This document shows, one piece after another, positions 11,022-21,637 of a stretch of DNA of 64,000 nucleotides (its first letter is position 1; every line of letters starts with the position of its first letter). Both the position numbers and the translations under genes were made by a program. The notes beneath the pieces are model-generated. The model ran no database searches. It was not told the origin of the DNA and saw only the letters and a list, made by a program, of their open reading frames with translations. Origin of the DNA: Aphanomyces cochlioides (taxonomy: Eukaryota > Oomycota > Saprolegniomycetes > Saprolegniales > Verrucalvaceae); contig JAHQRK010000014.1 of the NCBI GenBank assembly GCA_019828595.1, positions 1,736,001 to 1,800,000 of the forward strand, read 5' to 3'.

Positions 11022-12355
11022 ATGGTCAAATTCGTCGACTCGCCCCGCGCGCGTTTCGCGAAATTGGACTCGCCAAACACAACGCCGTCTGAAGGAGAGT
11101 CCAAGCCGAAGAAGAGTTTTCTCTTGAACCCAAAGTGGCGATGGCAAAGCTTGGTTCTCCTTGGCTTTAGCATCCTCTTCATCTGCGTCTTGATCCCCTT
11201 CTTGGTGAAATACCGCCGCGTCATTCGTACGACAAACCACTTGCATCCCGTCTTGATGGATGATCCGTAGAACTTCGCTACAGCTACAACGCGGAGGGCA
11301 ATCTCATCGACCCGTCGCCTAACATCAACATGCTCATCTCTCTCTCAGGCATGAGCACCGACAACTACCGTACGTCTGTCTTCCCATGAATCATCGCACT
11401 CTGAAGGATATTAGAGCTTGTCACGTCTGGTTTCCTCGTCAATGTGCCACAGAGTGTCATGAACAACGAATCGACTCGGGTACGCCGTCCACACACCCGC
11501 GGAACTGAGCGTTCTCTCTGCCTTGTAGATCCTAACTCCATTTCGCATTCAAGTCGGGACTGCCGTCGCGGTCATCAATGAAAATACGTCGCTCGTCAAT
11601 GCTCCCATCACTTCCCAGATCCCCCTCGTGAAAGGATCTCTCTCCTGGTATCCCTTCGACACATACTACGCCAAGCTAGAGGTCCAAGCCGTCACGGGGA
11701 CCTCCATGTACAACGCCGGCGGCTTCAAGCCCATCCACGACTTCAAATTCACCGTCCTGATGCCCAAGGATGACTTTAGCTGGGTCTACAAAGTCACACT
11801 CACAGCGCCTGGCGACTTTGAAGCCAACGTGCCAGGCATTGGCACGATCCCTGACCCATCTCGCGGCTACACGTACGTTTCCCTATCCTGACGGCTTTAT
11901 CTCAATTCTTGAGTAGCTCCATGACGCTCGAGATCACGCGCGACTTCAATATTTATACCGCGCTGCTTTTTATCGGGATATGGGCCGTCACCATCGCCAT
12001 CGGATACATCGGCAGCATGTCTGTGATCTGGAAGCGTCGTCCACCGGACAACCCTGTGATCTTCGTCTCGGCGCTCTTCGCCGTCCCGACGTTCCGCAAC
12101 ACAGCACCTGGCAAACCGCCGTACGGCTGCCTCTTTGACGTCTTCTCGACGTTTTTCTCGATTGGCGTGATCATCACATTCCTCCTCCTGGTCGCGTTTG
12201 CGTACATGAAGAAGCAGAAGAAGGCGGGGAATGGCAAGGACGACGATACGATTCCCGTGGCGACGTTAGATGCTGGTGGTGTTGCAGGCGATGTAGCAGA
12301 CGCCGGCGTCGCGGCAGATGGTGGTGTAGCAGCCGATGCTGGCGTCGCAGCTTGA
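11022..12355 (+). CDS. DUF4436-type membrane protein, copy 2
   Basis: Five exons (11022-11226, 11271-11369, 11415-11479, 11529-11872, 11917-12355) with the same intron phases as copy 1 give 383 residues. Exon 1 encodes a different N-terminal tail (MVKFVDSPRARF versus MTIQIESPRPGF) but an equivalent first membrane segment. Exons 1-2 differ from copy 1 at many sites, while everything from 11432 to 12342 matches copy 1 with no difference seen. Topology is as for copy 1: one N-terminal and three C-terminal membrane segments around an outer domain with the YPFD motif. The two copies end in TTAA- and TTGA-type contexts that differ, so the identical block stops at the last codons. An AATAAA lies just after the stop. 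Confidence 0.78.
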
Positions 12356-12362
12356 TCAACCC

Positions 12363-12538
12363 ATGAATAAAACCAGCGTTAGTGTTTCTTTCTCATGTGA
12401 GTCCTCCTCTGCTATCATTGTGTTTCCCCTATTTCGGCCACTTTCTCAATTCCAGGGATCACCGCGTTCCTGTTGCTTGTTGTGCTTAACTTCATGAGGG
12501 GCATCAAGGCTGGAGCCGTCGGCGTTCACCCATCATGA
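12363..12538 (+). CDS. Possible 38-residue membrane microprotein (spliced)
   Basis: Not recognised. An ATG at 12363 opens an exon to 12396. A GTGAGT donor and a TTCCAG acceptor define a 59-nt intron (12397-12455), and exon 2 (12456-12538) ends in TGA. The joined 38-residue product has one hydrophobic stretch (WITAFLLLVVLNFM) and a small basic end, like short single-pass ER proteins. In favour: a near-consensus donor and a frame that opens only after splicing. Against: the acceptor ends CAG rather than TAG, the intron is longer than its neighbours, and the ATG overlaps an AATAAA that could belong to the DUF4436 copy 2 transcript only 7 bp upstream. Confidence 0.3.
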
Positions 12539-12845
12539 CGGAATTCTAACGGTTCGATTCCAGTCGTGACTCTGGACATTCCTGAAGCAGAGGATTGACG
12601 AAGCTGCAGCTCCATGACAAAGTGACGTGTAGCATTCGTGTGCTGCTTTCCATGTGATCCGACAGCGCTCCACCACTCGATCGTGATGTGATTGTCTAAC
12701 TGTCACACGACCAAATGTCACCGTCCCATCGGCTGGTATCTCGGTCCCACTTTTGAATAAACGCGGAGAGCGCGGCGGTCGTGGAGAGGATTCAGTGATA
12801 ACGTTATTGAGATTAAATAAAGGAGTCGTTTCGTCGCGTCTTCCT
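12539..12845. other. Spacer downstream of family member B
   Basis: About 300 bp; no gene recognised. Open frames run antisense into member B and look like shadows. Confidence 0.5.
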
Positions 12846-13259
12846 TCATGCTTTCGTGAGCGGGTCGTCAGGAATATCAATCCCGAGCGCTTGGGCGTCT
12901 CGGTAGATCTGCATAAAGTCGGTAAAGTTCATGTGTTCCGCCGAGAGGACAAACAAGTCGGGGGTGACGCGATCGGGGTAAAACTTCATGATTCGTCGGA
13001 TGAACTCGACCGGTCGCTTGGTCGCCACGGCGCGGTGGAGAACAAACCGCGGGTCTTTCAACGATCGTAATCGGTACGTCGTGGCCAGTTCAAAGTTGTG
13101 CCATAGCTTGAGTGGATTGGTTTCTCGAAACAGATCTTGCCACGCTTGAATCTCGCGATGCAGTTCTTCCCACGCGCCGTCCTGGAACGCTGTCACGATG
13201 CCGACAAGGTCTCCTGATCGAAGAATCGCGTCGGCCATCTTTGTGTCTCGGGTCGACAA
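12846..13259 (-). CDS. Small paralogous protein, member B of a three-gene family
   Basis: Single exon, up to 137 residues (MSTRDTK then MADAILRSGDLV); the second methionine at 13238 matches the start of members A and C and is the likelier start (130 residues). The aligned core is the same as A and C: FQDGAWEELHREIQAW, DPRFVLHRAVATKRPVEF, RRIMKFYPDRVTP, ...YRDAQALGIDIP. No signal peptide or membrane segment. A repeated Asp-Pro-Arg-Phe/Tyr-Val-Leu-His motif suggests an ankyrin-like turn, but no confident family can be named. CCAAT sites lie 60-100 bp upstream, as for member A. Confidence 0.7.
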   Translation of the reverse strand: MSTRDTKMADAILRSGDLVGIVTAFQDGAWEELHREIQAWQDLFRETNPLKLWHNFELATTYRLRSLKDPRFVLHRAVATKRPVEFIRRIMKFYPDRVTPDLFVLSAEHMNFTDFMQIYRDAQALGIDIPDDPLTKA

Positions 13260-14109
13260 TGTTTAAGTGGGCAGAGACTTCATCACTGCAATCCACAAGC
13301 CAATCAAATCGCAGGAATCCAATTTACTGCTCTCTGATTGGCGAATAGACTTTGTTGAACTGCCCACCAGATCTCGAATATCATTCGTTGCCGCAGCATC
13401 TGCTCCAGCAGAGATGGGGAACAAGATGGACCTGCTCGCCATCCTCTCGACGAAACAACGTGGAAATGGATGGATCGCACGATGAAAACATTTGGGAAGC
13501 ACGCCGACGACGATTGGATTCATGAATGTCAACGATCGCGACGTCACAGCGACGTCAGAACAACACCAAACGATTGCTCTCTGGACGACGAGTTGAACGC
13601 AATGCTCAACAAGCCACAGGGTCGAGCTCAAGAAATGTAGCGATGCGAGCGCCTGTATAGCATCAGACGGGGATTTCGCAGAGCGGACGAAGAATACACG
13701 GCAAAGCGATCTGCGACTTTCTCGTTGGATGGCAAACGCTGTGCTGGGTTGTCGTACACTCCAAAGCAAACGATCATGGACACGAAAAAGGCTGTGCAGT
13801 CCAAGGACGACACCAAAGCAACATGAGTAGGTAGAGGACGATGCAATAGGATCTTACCTTGCCCCCCAGACAGACACAACAAAGATAAGCAGTCCCTGGA
13901 AGATTTCCGAGTCCAACACAACCTTACACTCAACCTCAAACAACGACTCGTTGCTTCACGATGATGAGCTGCTAGTCACGTTGAGCGAAAGACAAGGAGA
14001 CGATCGTTTGCTGTCGGGATGTCAAAACTTTGAGAAGATGCAGTTGTCGCGCTGCGAGGTCAGTACCAGTGGTATAAATAATTGGATTAGTCAGCACAAG
14101 ACTCCGAGG
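13260..14109. other. Intergenic region between members B and C
   Basis: Contains two CCAAT-type sites within 13295-13345 near the start of member B. The remaining ~750 bp have only short frames without conservation; nothing is called. Confidence 0.5.
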
Positions 14110-14511
14110 CTACAGAACTTGAAGTGGAGCTCGATCGTCGCCAGGAACATCAACGCCGAGCGCCAACGCTTCCTTGTAGACGAGAGCAAAGTCTGCGAGC
14201 GGCAAGTGTCTTGACGCGAGTTCAAAGAAGGCCGTGGAGATGCGACTCGGGTACTGCTGCATGACGCGACAGATAAAGTCCACGGGATGGTGGGTCGCAA
14301 TTGCGTGGTGCAAGACGAATCGAGGATCTTTGAGCGAATGGAGTCCATACGCCGGCGCGAGTTGAAAGGACCGCCAGAGCTCCTTGTGGTCTGTCTGTTT
14401 GAAGAGCGCTTTCCAATCTTGAAGCTCCTTGTGCAGTTCTTCCCACACGCCATGCTGGTACGACGTGATCAAGGTCAAGAGTTCAGGAGCGCAGAGCACC
14501 GTGTCGGCCAT
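14110..14511 (-). CDS. Small paralogous protein, member C of a three-gene family
   Basis: Single exon, 133 residues starting MADTVLCAPELL. Shares the family core (HGVWEELHKELQDWKALF, DPRFVLHHAIATHHPVDF, RVMQQYPSRIST, VYKEALALGVDVP). It is closer to A in the C-terminal half and to B in the WEELH segment, so the three genes diverged some time ago rather than by recent duplication. All three lie on the minus strand within 6.4 kb and bracket the DUF4436 pair. No targeting signal is visible. Function unknown. Confidence 0.7.
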   Translation of the reverse strand: MADTVLCAPELLTLITSYQHGVWEELHKELQDWKALFKQTDHKELWRSFQLAPAYGLHSLKDPRFVLHHAIATHHPVDFICRVMQQYPSRISTAFFELASRHLPLADFALVYKEALALGVDVPGDDRAPLQVL

Positions 14512-15706
14512 CGTGGATCAATTTGCAATGTGGTCATCGCGATGCATCCTTTTCTGCCCACCTGTCAGCCAAGACGTGTCTCTCCATGTGTGCCACATCC
14601 AAACCTTGGTCAAAATAACTTGTCATCAACCACATGATGAGTTACACGACGACGCCGAGCTCTCCATGCGCACCAAGTTACGAAGCCATGAGCAACAAAG
14701 TCACGACTGCGTCATGCCCACGAGAAAGCTCAGTAGAGACGTCGACTCCATACACCTCGTTGATGTCTCATGCGCGCTTTCTTTGTCGTCTCCCGTGTCT
14801 TTGCAACTGGGAGATGCGACATCGCATCGCATGGTACACTCTCCATGTGGATCATTGACCCACTCTGTCAAGATCAGCGCTGGCCTCACATGATGCTCTC
14901 CAGACGCATCGTTCTTGGAAGACGACAGCGCCATCATGAAGGTTTTTTGACCGATTAGACCGTCCCCTGACCGCCCGCTTGTTTGCAACTTGGTCACGTC
15001 GGACGTGAAACGTGTAAGTCACCGTCTAAAGCACAAGTCGAGCTAATTACTGTAGACATGCAAGGATTTGAAGCGTAGGAGCGCAACGACCAAGGAGATC
15101 TTCAACGTGAAGTAATCGACGCTCAGTCACGGAGTTTGCATAGTTCCTTGAAGGAACTATGTGCAGCCAAAGCCACGGGAGAGAACTTGAAGTCGCAGCC
15201 TACAAACAGCGTGGTTGCTCATCGTGCCATGCGTCCGACTTTGCATCCTCTGTAGTAAAAACACGAGCGGCTGCCCGAGTTGTTTCACATTGGGCTCCCA
15301 CTGGAGTGTAGCTGATGCGTTCAGCGCCTTGACGTTCATCATGAGCCATTGACAAGCAGGTCGTTGGATATATCACTCGAGCGTTATCAGCGTTGGTTGC
15401 TCCTTTCTGGGCGGCATCTGGACGCACCATGTTGATGATCTTTACTCACACCGTCCAGAATCGTATCAACCTCCACTTGAGTCACGAGGTTGAAACGATT
15501 GCTCACAGCGTACCATGAAGAGTCTGACGCTGCCAAGACCTCTCGACGACGTCAGACCCTGTAGATCCACTACAAATTGTTCCTTGTCGGTCCGCATACG
15601 TGGCTACGTAGTTGCATGAATGAATCCAGTGAGTACCGCTCCTGTTTGCTAGTAACTGTCAGTGTAACTGGATAGAGTAACTGCCACAGGCACATTGTAG
15701 CACCGC
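14512..15706. other. 1.2-kb intergenic region
   Basis: No gene recognised on either strand despite several 60-150-codon open frames; these lack conserved composition and overlap each other antisense. A perfect 23-bp palindrome lies at 15139-15161 and is listed separately. Confidence 0.5.
15139..15161. repeat. Perfect 23-bp palindrome
   Basis: CATAGTTCCTT (15139-15149), a single G, then AAGGAACTATG (15151-15161): two exact 11-bp arms. Located 546 bp upstream of the cysteine-repeat gene. Could bind a dimeric factor or be chance. Confidence 0.85.
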
Positions 15707-18700
15707 ATGGCTTTTGTCTCGTCGCGACTCGTCGCGCTTCCATGCATCGTCTTTGGCTGCACCATCTTGGGCTTTTATAGAGCGCCAACCAACGACCAAG
15801 CGATCGAGATGGACGCATGTCTTGGTTTTCTCGAGTGCCCCACGGGATATTACTGCCGGTAAGTGGTCGGCAGGTTGCCAGCTCATGGCACCGTTGCACA
15901 CAGGAACGATCAAAGAATGCCCTGTCCAGCTGGCACATATGGCAACACGACACAGCTCTATCGTCCGTCTTGCTCTGGGCTCTGTCCTGCTGGCTACGTC
16001 TGTGGCCTTGCCACGTATGTTCTTCCCCAGCTGGACAGAGATCGCTCACAATCTGTAGCATCGACCCGCAGCCGTGCGGTCGGCCGGATTTGTACTGCCC
16101 CGTGGGTTCCAAGACAACCAAGGCCGTCCCCTTCGGGTATTACTCGACAAGAGGCACTTTGACCACACGGTAAGACGCTCCTCAGCTGTCGTTTGACGTG
16201 GGGGACAGCGAGGCGATTGCACTCTGCGACGCAGGCTCCTATTGCATTGATGGCATTATCTATCCCTGCCCTGAGGGAACGTTTGGCGCCGTGCCAGGTC
16301 GTGTAGTTTCCGAGCAATGGCAAGCTCATTGTCAACTTTACAGGGCTTGCCACTGCTGCTTGTTCAGATGTTTGCACGCCTGGTCATTACTGTCCAGAGG
16401 GAACGAGTGTGCCTCGAGCTTGCCCCGAAGGTATTCCCGACGCCGATGTGCATCGTGTTAAAGTCCTTGTGACTGTAGGAACGTTTGGAGAAGTCACGGG
16501 ATTGTCCACGCCGTCTTGTTCAGGCAGATGCCCAGAAGGATTCTATTGTCCAGCGGGAACTTATACGCCGCAACCTTGCAGCACGACGCAGTTTTGTCCT
16601 CCAGGAAGCTCTTCCCCCCAAACGATTCCCCCTGGGTTCTATCTGTCCAAAGTACGAGCGATAAGACCTCCCGATGGCACGTTTTCATCGCCATGTAGGC
16701 TATTGAAGCACAGGGATTTGATCTCAATCTGCAGCTTTGTCCCCCTGGTTCATACTGCATTCACGGTGACAAGCTCATCACGACGACTGACGATCCTGAC
16801 TCTTATGAAGGTCAAATCTTTGCGTGTCCTCTGGGCCGCTACGGCAATGAGTCTGGTCTCGCCCTCTCAACTTGCTCTGGAGTTTGCCCTGAAGGTCACT
16901 ACTGCCCAGTTGGAACAGTCAATCCCGTAAGCGATTCGCCGCAAGTCTAGCTCATCTTCTCCCAGGTCGAATGCGTGAATCCAGCGACGTATTGTCCAGC
17001 AGAGGCGTCTGTGCCGCTGGCTGTCACCGCTGGTTTCTATACACTTCCTAAAGACGGTCCTCGCTCAAAGCAACTGCAATGCGAGCCTGGAACTTACTGC
17101 ATTCATGGCATTCAAGCTCCGTGTCCATCTGGCACGTTTGGCAACACGTCGGGGCTCACGAATGCATCCTGCAGGTACCTTCCGCTCTTCCAAGATGTGC
17201 CTACCCGACGCCATGTAGTGGTTTATGTTCCCCTGGATATTACTGCCCGACAGGCACCTCGTTGGGTCTCGAGTGTGGTGATTCGCGTTATTTTTGCCCT
17301 AGCGGCTCGTCGGCTCCTCAGAGTACGCACTGGATTCAGCATTGAGGGCCTGCTCATCTGTGATAGCTATTGCGCTGGGCAACTGTGGCGTGGGCAGCTC
17401 TTCCGTCACGCAGTCCTCGGTGACGATTGCTCCAGCTGGATCGTACGCTGTCAAAGGATTCTGCGCCAAATGTCCTCCTGGGTCGTACGGCGCCAACGCA
17501 GGAGCGCTCACGTGCTCGGGGTCTTGCTCTCCTGGATATTATTGCCCTCAAGGAAGCACGTCGCCCGCAATGAATGCCTGTGGTGTTGGCAATTACTGCC
17601 CCGTTGGCTCATCAACGCCAAACCAAACGTCTCGTGGCTATTACACGGTAGATTTCCTTGGTGACTTTGTCATGACGTGGCGCTAGTACACGACAACGAA
17701 CGACACTTGTCCACCAGGGCAGTACCGCGCGAGTCCCGTGTCCAGTGCGAGTCAGTTGCTGCTGAGCTGGACGGCCATTCAAGTGAATTACGGCGACGCG
17801 TTGTTTCCCACGGCTCCGTACGATCAAATGCATCGTCTTGTGGAGTTGATTGTCCTCGTAGATGTGTGCCTTGCCCCGTGGGCACGTTCAAAGTTGTTCA
17901 TGGAGATAGTTTGGCCTTGTGTTTGACATGCCCAGTCTTTACGTCGACGAGGTTGTTGCCTTCCTCGCTCTTGTTGATCATCGGCGTCTGTAGCTCGCTA
18001 GACGGCACCTCGTGCGATTGTTTCAGGCTCTCAGGCGGCGCCAAGTGGAATGCCACGACGCAGACATTGTACTTTGACGGGACTTCTTGCAGCGCTATTG
18101 ACGCTTCCACATTGGTAACTTTGAGCGGCTGTCTTGGACTCAACGTCGTCGTAGACGCCGTCGTTGCTTCCTGCCAACACTGCATTCACAAAGTCGACTC
18201 AAACTTTGTGCGAAGCTGGTTACTTCTGCCAGCAAGGCTTGCGCTCCCCGTGTCCAGCTGGCCGGTAACTTGTCTTCATCTTCATAGCTTGACGTTGAAA
18301 TGTAGCTATGGCGCGGTGTCGGGTGAAACAAATTCTAGCTGCACTGGGGCATGCATGGGCGGATTCTTTTGTCCCGTGGCTAGCACGAACAACAGCGCAG
18401 TAAGAGTAACAAGGCATGTGGTAGACTCGAGAATGCTTAGAGAGCTTGCGGTGGAGCGCATCTGTACTGCCCGCCAGGGTCGCCGTATCCCGTGCCCGTG
18501 TCTTCAGGCTATTACACAGTGGACTCGACCCTCGGCTTGAATTCACATCCAACTCGACGAGATGCCCAGCTCCCTTGCGAAATTGGCTATTACTGCCTTC
18601 GTGGTCAGCGCTATCCGTGTCCAGGAGGGCGATATGGCTCTGCCGCTCGGGAAACCAACCCACTCGTAAGTCCGCCCATCCTTGCCGCCGCTCTGAGAGA

Positions 18701-19703
18701 GACGATTCCAGTGCACTGGGCTCTGTAGACGAGGATTTTATTGTCCTCCCAACAGCACGTCACCCACACAGGTACGATGCGTCGTGAGCTCCATGATGAT
18801 AGAGACTTGTGTAGATTCCATGCGGTGGCTCCAATCTCATTTGCAGAACGGGCTCCGCGGCGCCGATTCAAGTCGCGCCAGGGTATTACTCAGGCAGCGA
18901 CACGACTCGGTTGGAGCTCATCTCCTTTCAGTGGTCTCATGATTTCTATCATCAGGTCTGACGCTGTCAACCGCGAGACCATGCGATGGTTTCAACGCCC
19001 TTGCGATCCTGGATTCTACTGCCAAAATGGCGTCCCATACCCCTGTCCTGCTGGAACGTTTGGCAGCACACCACAGCTTACGACGCCAGCGTGCTCTGGA
19101 CTTTGCCCAGCAGGTAAACGCTGTCGTGGCGCTCCAAAAGATGATAGAACACCTTGTAGGCTATGTCTGTCCACCGTCCAGCTCGAATTCTACTGCGATC
19201 CAGTGTGGCGATGTGAGTTTGTTCTGCCCCGTGGGTTCAGATGCTCCTCGCCGAGTCCGTGCTGGGTTCTACACGACTGGAAACTTGAACGCGACAAGGT
19301 TGATCGGTCCGTGTCATTTGTTGCTCACCGCGTCGTAGGACGGATCAAGCGTTGTGTGATGTCGGACACTTTTGCCAAGGAGGCATTCAATACGAATGCC
19401 CGAGCGGAACTTACGGCGACGTTCGTGGTACACGGCGCAGATAGCCAGCGGCAACTTTTTTTCTCGTAGGGCTTACAGTCGGTCAATGCAGTGGATGGTG
19501 CGCCGCGGGTTTCTTTTGCCCTCCTGGAAGTACTTCTCCAACAGCTCAGCGGTACGTATTTACCACCTCACGATACTCTTCACCACGATGCGAGTAGATG
19601 CGCGATTGGATCGTACTCGATTCGAGGACAAGGAGCGTGCATGGCATGTCCAACGAACCGCACCACCATGCCATGCCAAGACAAACGCGAATGCTGCGCT
19701 TGA
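15707..19703 (+). CDS. Secreted cysteine-rich GCC2/GCC3-type repeat protein (23 exons)
   Basis: Twenty-three exons joined over 22 introns of 39-51 nt give one frame of 1,011 codons to the TGA at 19701-19703. The first exon (15707-15858) starts with a hydrophobic signal peptide. The product is built from repeats of the type P-C-P-x-G-T-(F/Y)-G, then C-x-G-x-C-P-x-G-(Y/F)-(Y/F)-C-P, as in GCC2/GCC3 (ephrin-receptor/TNFR-like) domains, roughly ten of them. Examples are CPAGTYG (16th kb), CPEGTFG, CSGRCPEGFYCP, CPSGTFG, CPPGSYG, CPAGTFGS and CPSGTYGD. No C-terminal membrane segment is seen, so it should be extracellular or cell-wall associated. Exon borders were fixed by requiring the Cys pattern and frame to continue; the exon around 17687-17817 is the least certain. 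Confidence 0.82.
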
Positions 19704-20093
19704 CTAGCCATACCCCCAATCGTGTTTTTTCCAGCGCTCTCGCCAAACAAGCATTATACTATTGAAACCAGCGTCTCCAGCTCTCTCTAGCACTCAGGCA
19801 GGCTTAATCTAACAACCGCGAAATGCCCTCCTCCTTGAAACTGCATGGCGTTGTGATGGCATGTTCGCTGTGTCGTACAAAGGGTGTCGTCGATTCGAAT
19901 CAGGCAGTAATGATTTTTCCAAGTATTTTAAATCCTAATTTTGAAAATTCCAATTAATAAATACAATTTCAATTGGATTAAAGTATGAAAATGGAAAATT
20001 CGTTTTTATTCTAGTTTCAATTAATGTTGATTTTTTATTATTTTTTTGAACTTTCTCCAAGTGTGCCATTTTGAGCTCGTGGCAGTGGAGCGC
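19704..20093. other. Intergenic region, AT-rich
   Basis: The region 19915-20050 is strongly AT-rich with poly-T; presumably the promoter of the downstream carrier. No gene seen. Confidence 0.5.
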
Positions 20094-21276
20094 ATGGCTG
20101 GAGATTCGCCCAAGAAAGACGACTCGTTCCTGTCCAAGGACACCAAGCACTTGATCTGCGGCGGCGGTAAGCTCCTGAAGTGGCATTTTGGAGCTTAATT
20201 GCGTGATCTTTGTAGTGGCTGGCTGCACGTCGCGCACGGCCGTGGCTCCACTCGAACGCCTCAAAATCATCTACCAAGTGCAAGACGTCATGAAACGAGG
20301 AGCTGAACCAAAGCAATACGGTGGCATGGTTCAGTCGCTTCGCAAGATTTTAGTCGAAGAAGGCTGGCGTGGGCTCTTCAAAGGCAACGGCGCCAACTGC
20401 ATTCGAGTCTTTCCTTATACGGCCATCCAGTTTGCAGCGTAAGAAATGTCATGCACGTCGTGAATTCTGACACTCTGCTTCAGGTTTGAACGCCTACGAC
20501 CAGTCTTGGCAGAGCCAGGAAAGAAAGATTTGAGTCCTTTGCGTAAACTCGCGGCTGGCTCGATTGCTGGTGTCGTCTCGGTATGTTTGACTCTGTGACA
20601 TTGGGGTCTGAGCTGACGAAAAGGTCTTCTTTACATATCCATTGGACTTTATCCGCGCTCGCATCACCGTGCAAGGCAACCTCATGAATCAAAAGTACAA
20701 CGGCATCCTCCGTCCGTGACCACATCTCGATGCTCGATCAACTGTGAGTTTCGTAGATGCCCTCCAAGTGACTGTCAAACAAGAAGGCATTCAAGGCTTG
20801 TACCGAGGCATGTCTCCCACGATCGTTGGCATTGCTCCTTACGTCGGTCTCAACTTTATGGTGTTTGAAAGCTTGCGACAAAATGCCCCCAAAGGTACTC
20901 AGGTTAGCATTGTCAACGTCGGCTCAAAGTCTCACGACTAGACGAAAACGGACGTCCTGACATGTTCTACTTGCTCGGATGTGGCGCGGTCGCTGGTGCA
21001 TGTGGTCAATCGGCTGCGTATCCCTTCGATCTCATGCGTCGTCGATTCCAGCTCACGGCATTGAGCGAAAAGGTAATTCACTCTTTTGAAATGTCCATGT
21101 TCATTTCACTTGGCTAGCAATACAACGGCACGTGGGATGCAGTCAAGACAATTTATCGCACAGAAGGCATCGTTGGCTTCTACAAGGGCCTCGTCCCCAA
21201 CTCTGTCAAAGTCATTCCATCGATTGCTGTCATGTTCGTCACGAACGAAGCCATGAAACGATGGCTCATTAATTAG
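20094..21276 (+). CDS. Mitochondrial carrier family protein (adenine nucleotide/CoA carrier type)
   Basis: Seven exons (20094-20166, 20216-20438, 20484-20580, 20624-20711, 20757-20894, 20942-21072, 21118-21276) give 302 residues, the normal length of an SLC25 carrier. Three carrier signatures are present: PLERLKI (~residue 41), PLDFIRAR and PFDLMRRR, one per tandem third, each followed by the usual G-(W/L)-x-G-(L/F)-(Y/F)-(K/R)-G segment. The pattern CTSRTAVAPLERLK is typical of the subgroup that moves ADP/ATP/AMP or CoA across the inner membrane (plant ADNT1, animal SLC25A42-like). There is no EF-hand extension, so it is not the calcium-regulated type. Substrate assignment is tentative; the family is certain. 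Confidence 0.9.
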
Positions 21277-21637
21277 ACGCAACTAACCTTGTCAAAAGAT
21301 GTCAATGGTGATACAGGGGTTGAAGGGTTTAGGGGTGCAGGGGTTGAGGACCTCATTTAGGGGTTTAGTAGGGGTGTAGGGGTTTGGCCGATGGCATCTG
21401 CATGGCGACGAGCTCAGTGGAGTGCGTTGCTGGCTGCGTCTAGTTGCTGAAAGAAGGACAAGATAGACGCTGGATAGCTTGAAAGGAATCCTTGAGACTC
21501 TGGAGGATGATCCCACAATATTCCCTGGAGATACTTTCAAAAGTTGAGGGACATCAACGTGCCATGACGACAGTCATGACGTTTTTTTGACGTGGTCGCG
21601 GCAGCGACAAGTACAAAGGACATTTTCGATAAGTGGA
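21277..21637. other. Intergenic region between two convergent genes
   Basis: Separates the carrier (+) and zinc-repeat gene 1 (-). Contains the G-rich repeat tract at 21313-21387; otherwise nothing recognised. Confidence 0.5.
21313..21387 (+). repeat. G-rich degenerate repeat resembling TTTAGGG
   Basis: Eight GGG/GGGG runs spaced by TTTA, TT, TGCA or TGTA, including GGGTTTAGGGG and ATTTAGGGGTTTAG. TTTAGGG is the plant/algal-type telomere unit also reported in oomycetes, so this could be a decayed interstitial telomeric stretch. It could equally be a minisatellite; it should be able to form G-quadruplexes. Confidence 0.6.

Noticed and set aside
14429..14893. Open frame of 154 codons in the 1.2-kb gap
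   Set aside because: Composition unremarkable, overlaps member C antisense at its start, no paralogue or motif.
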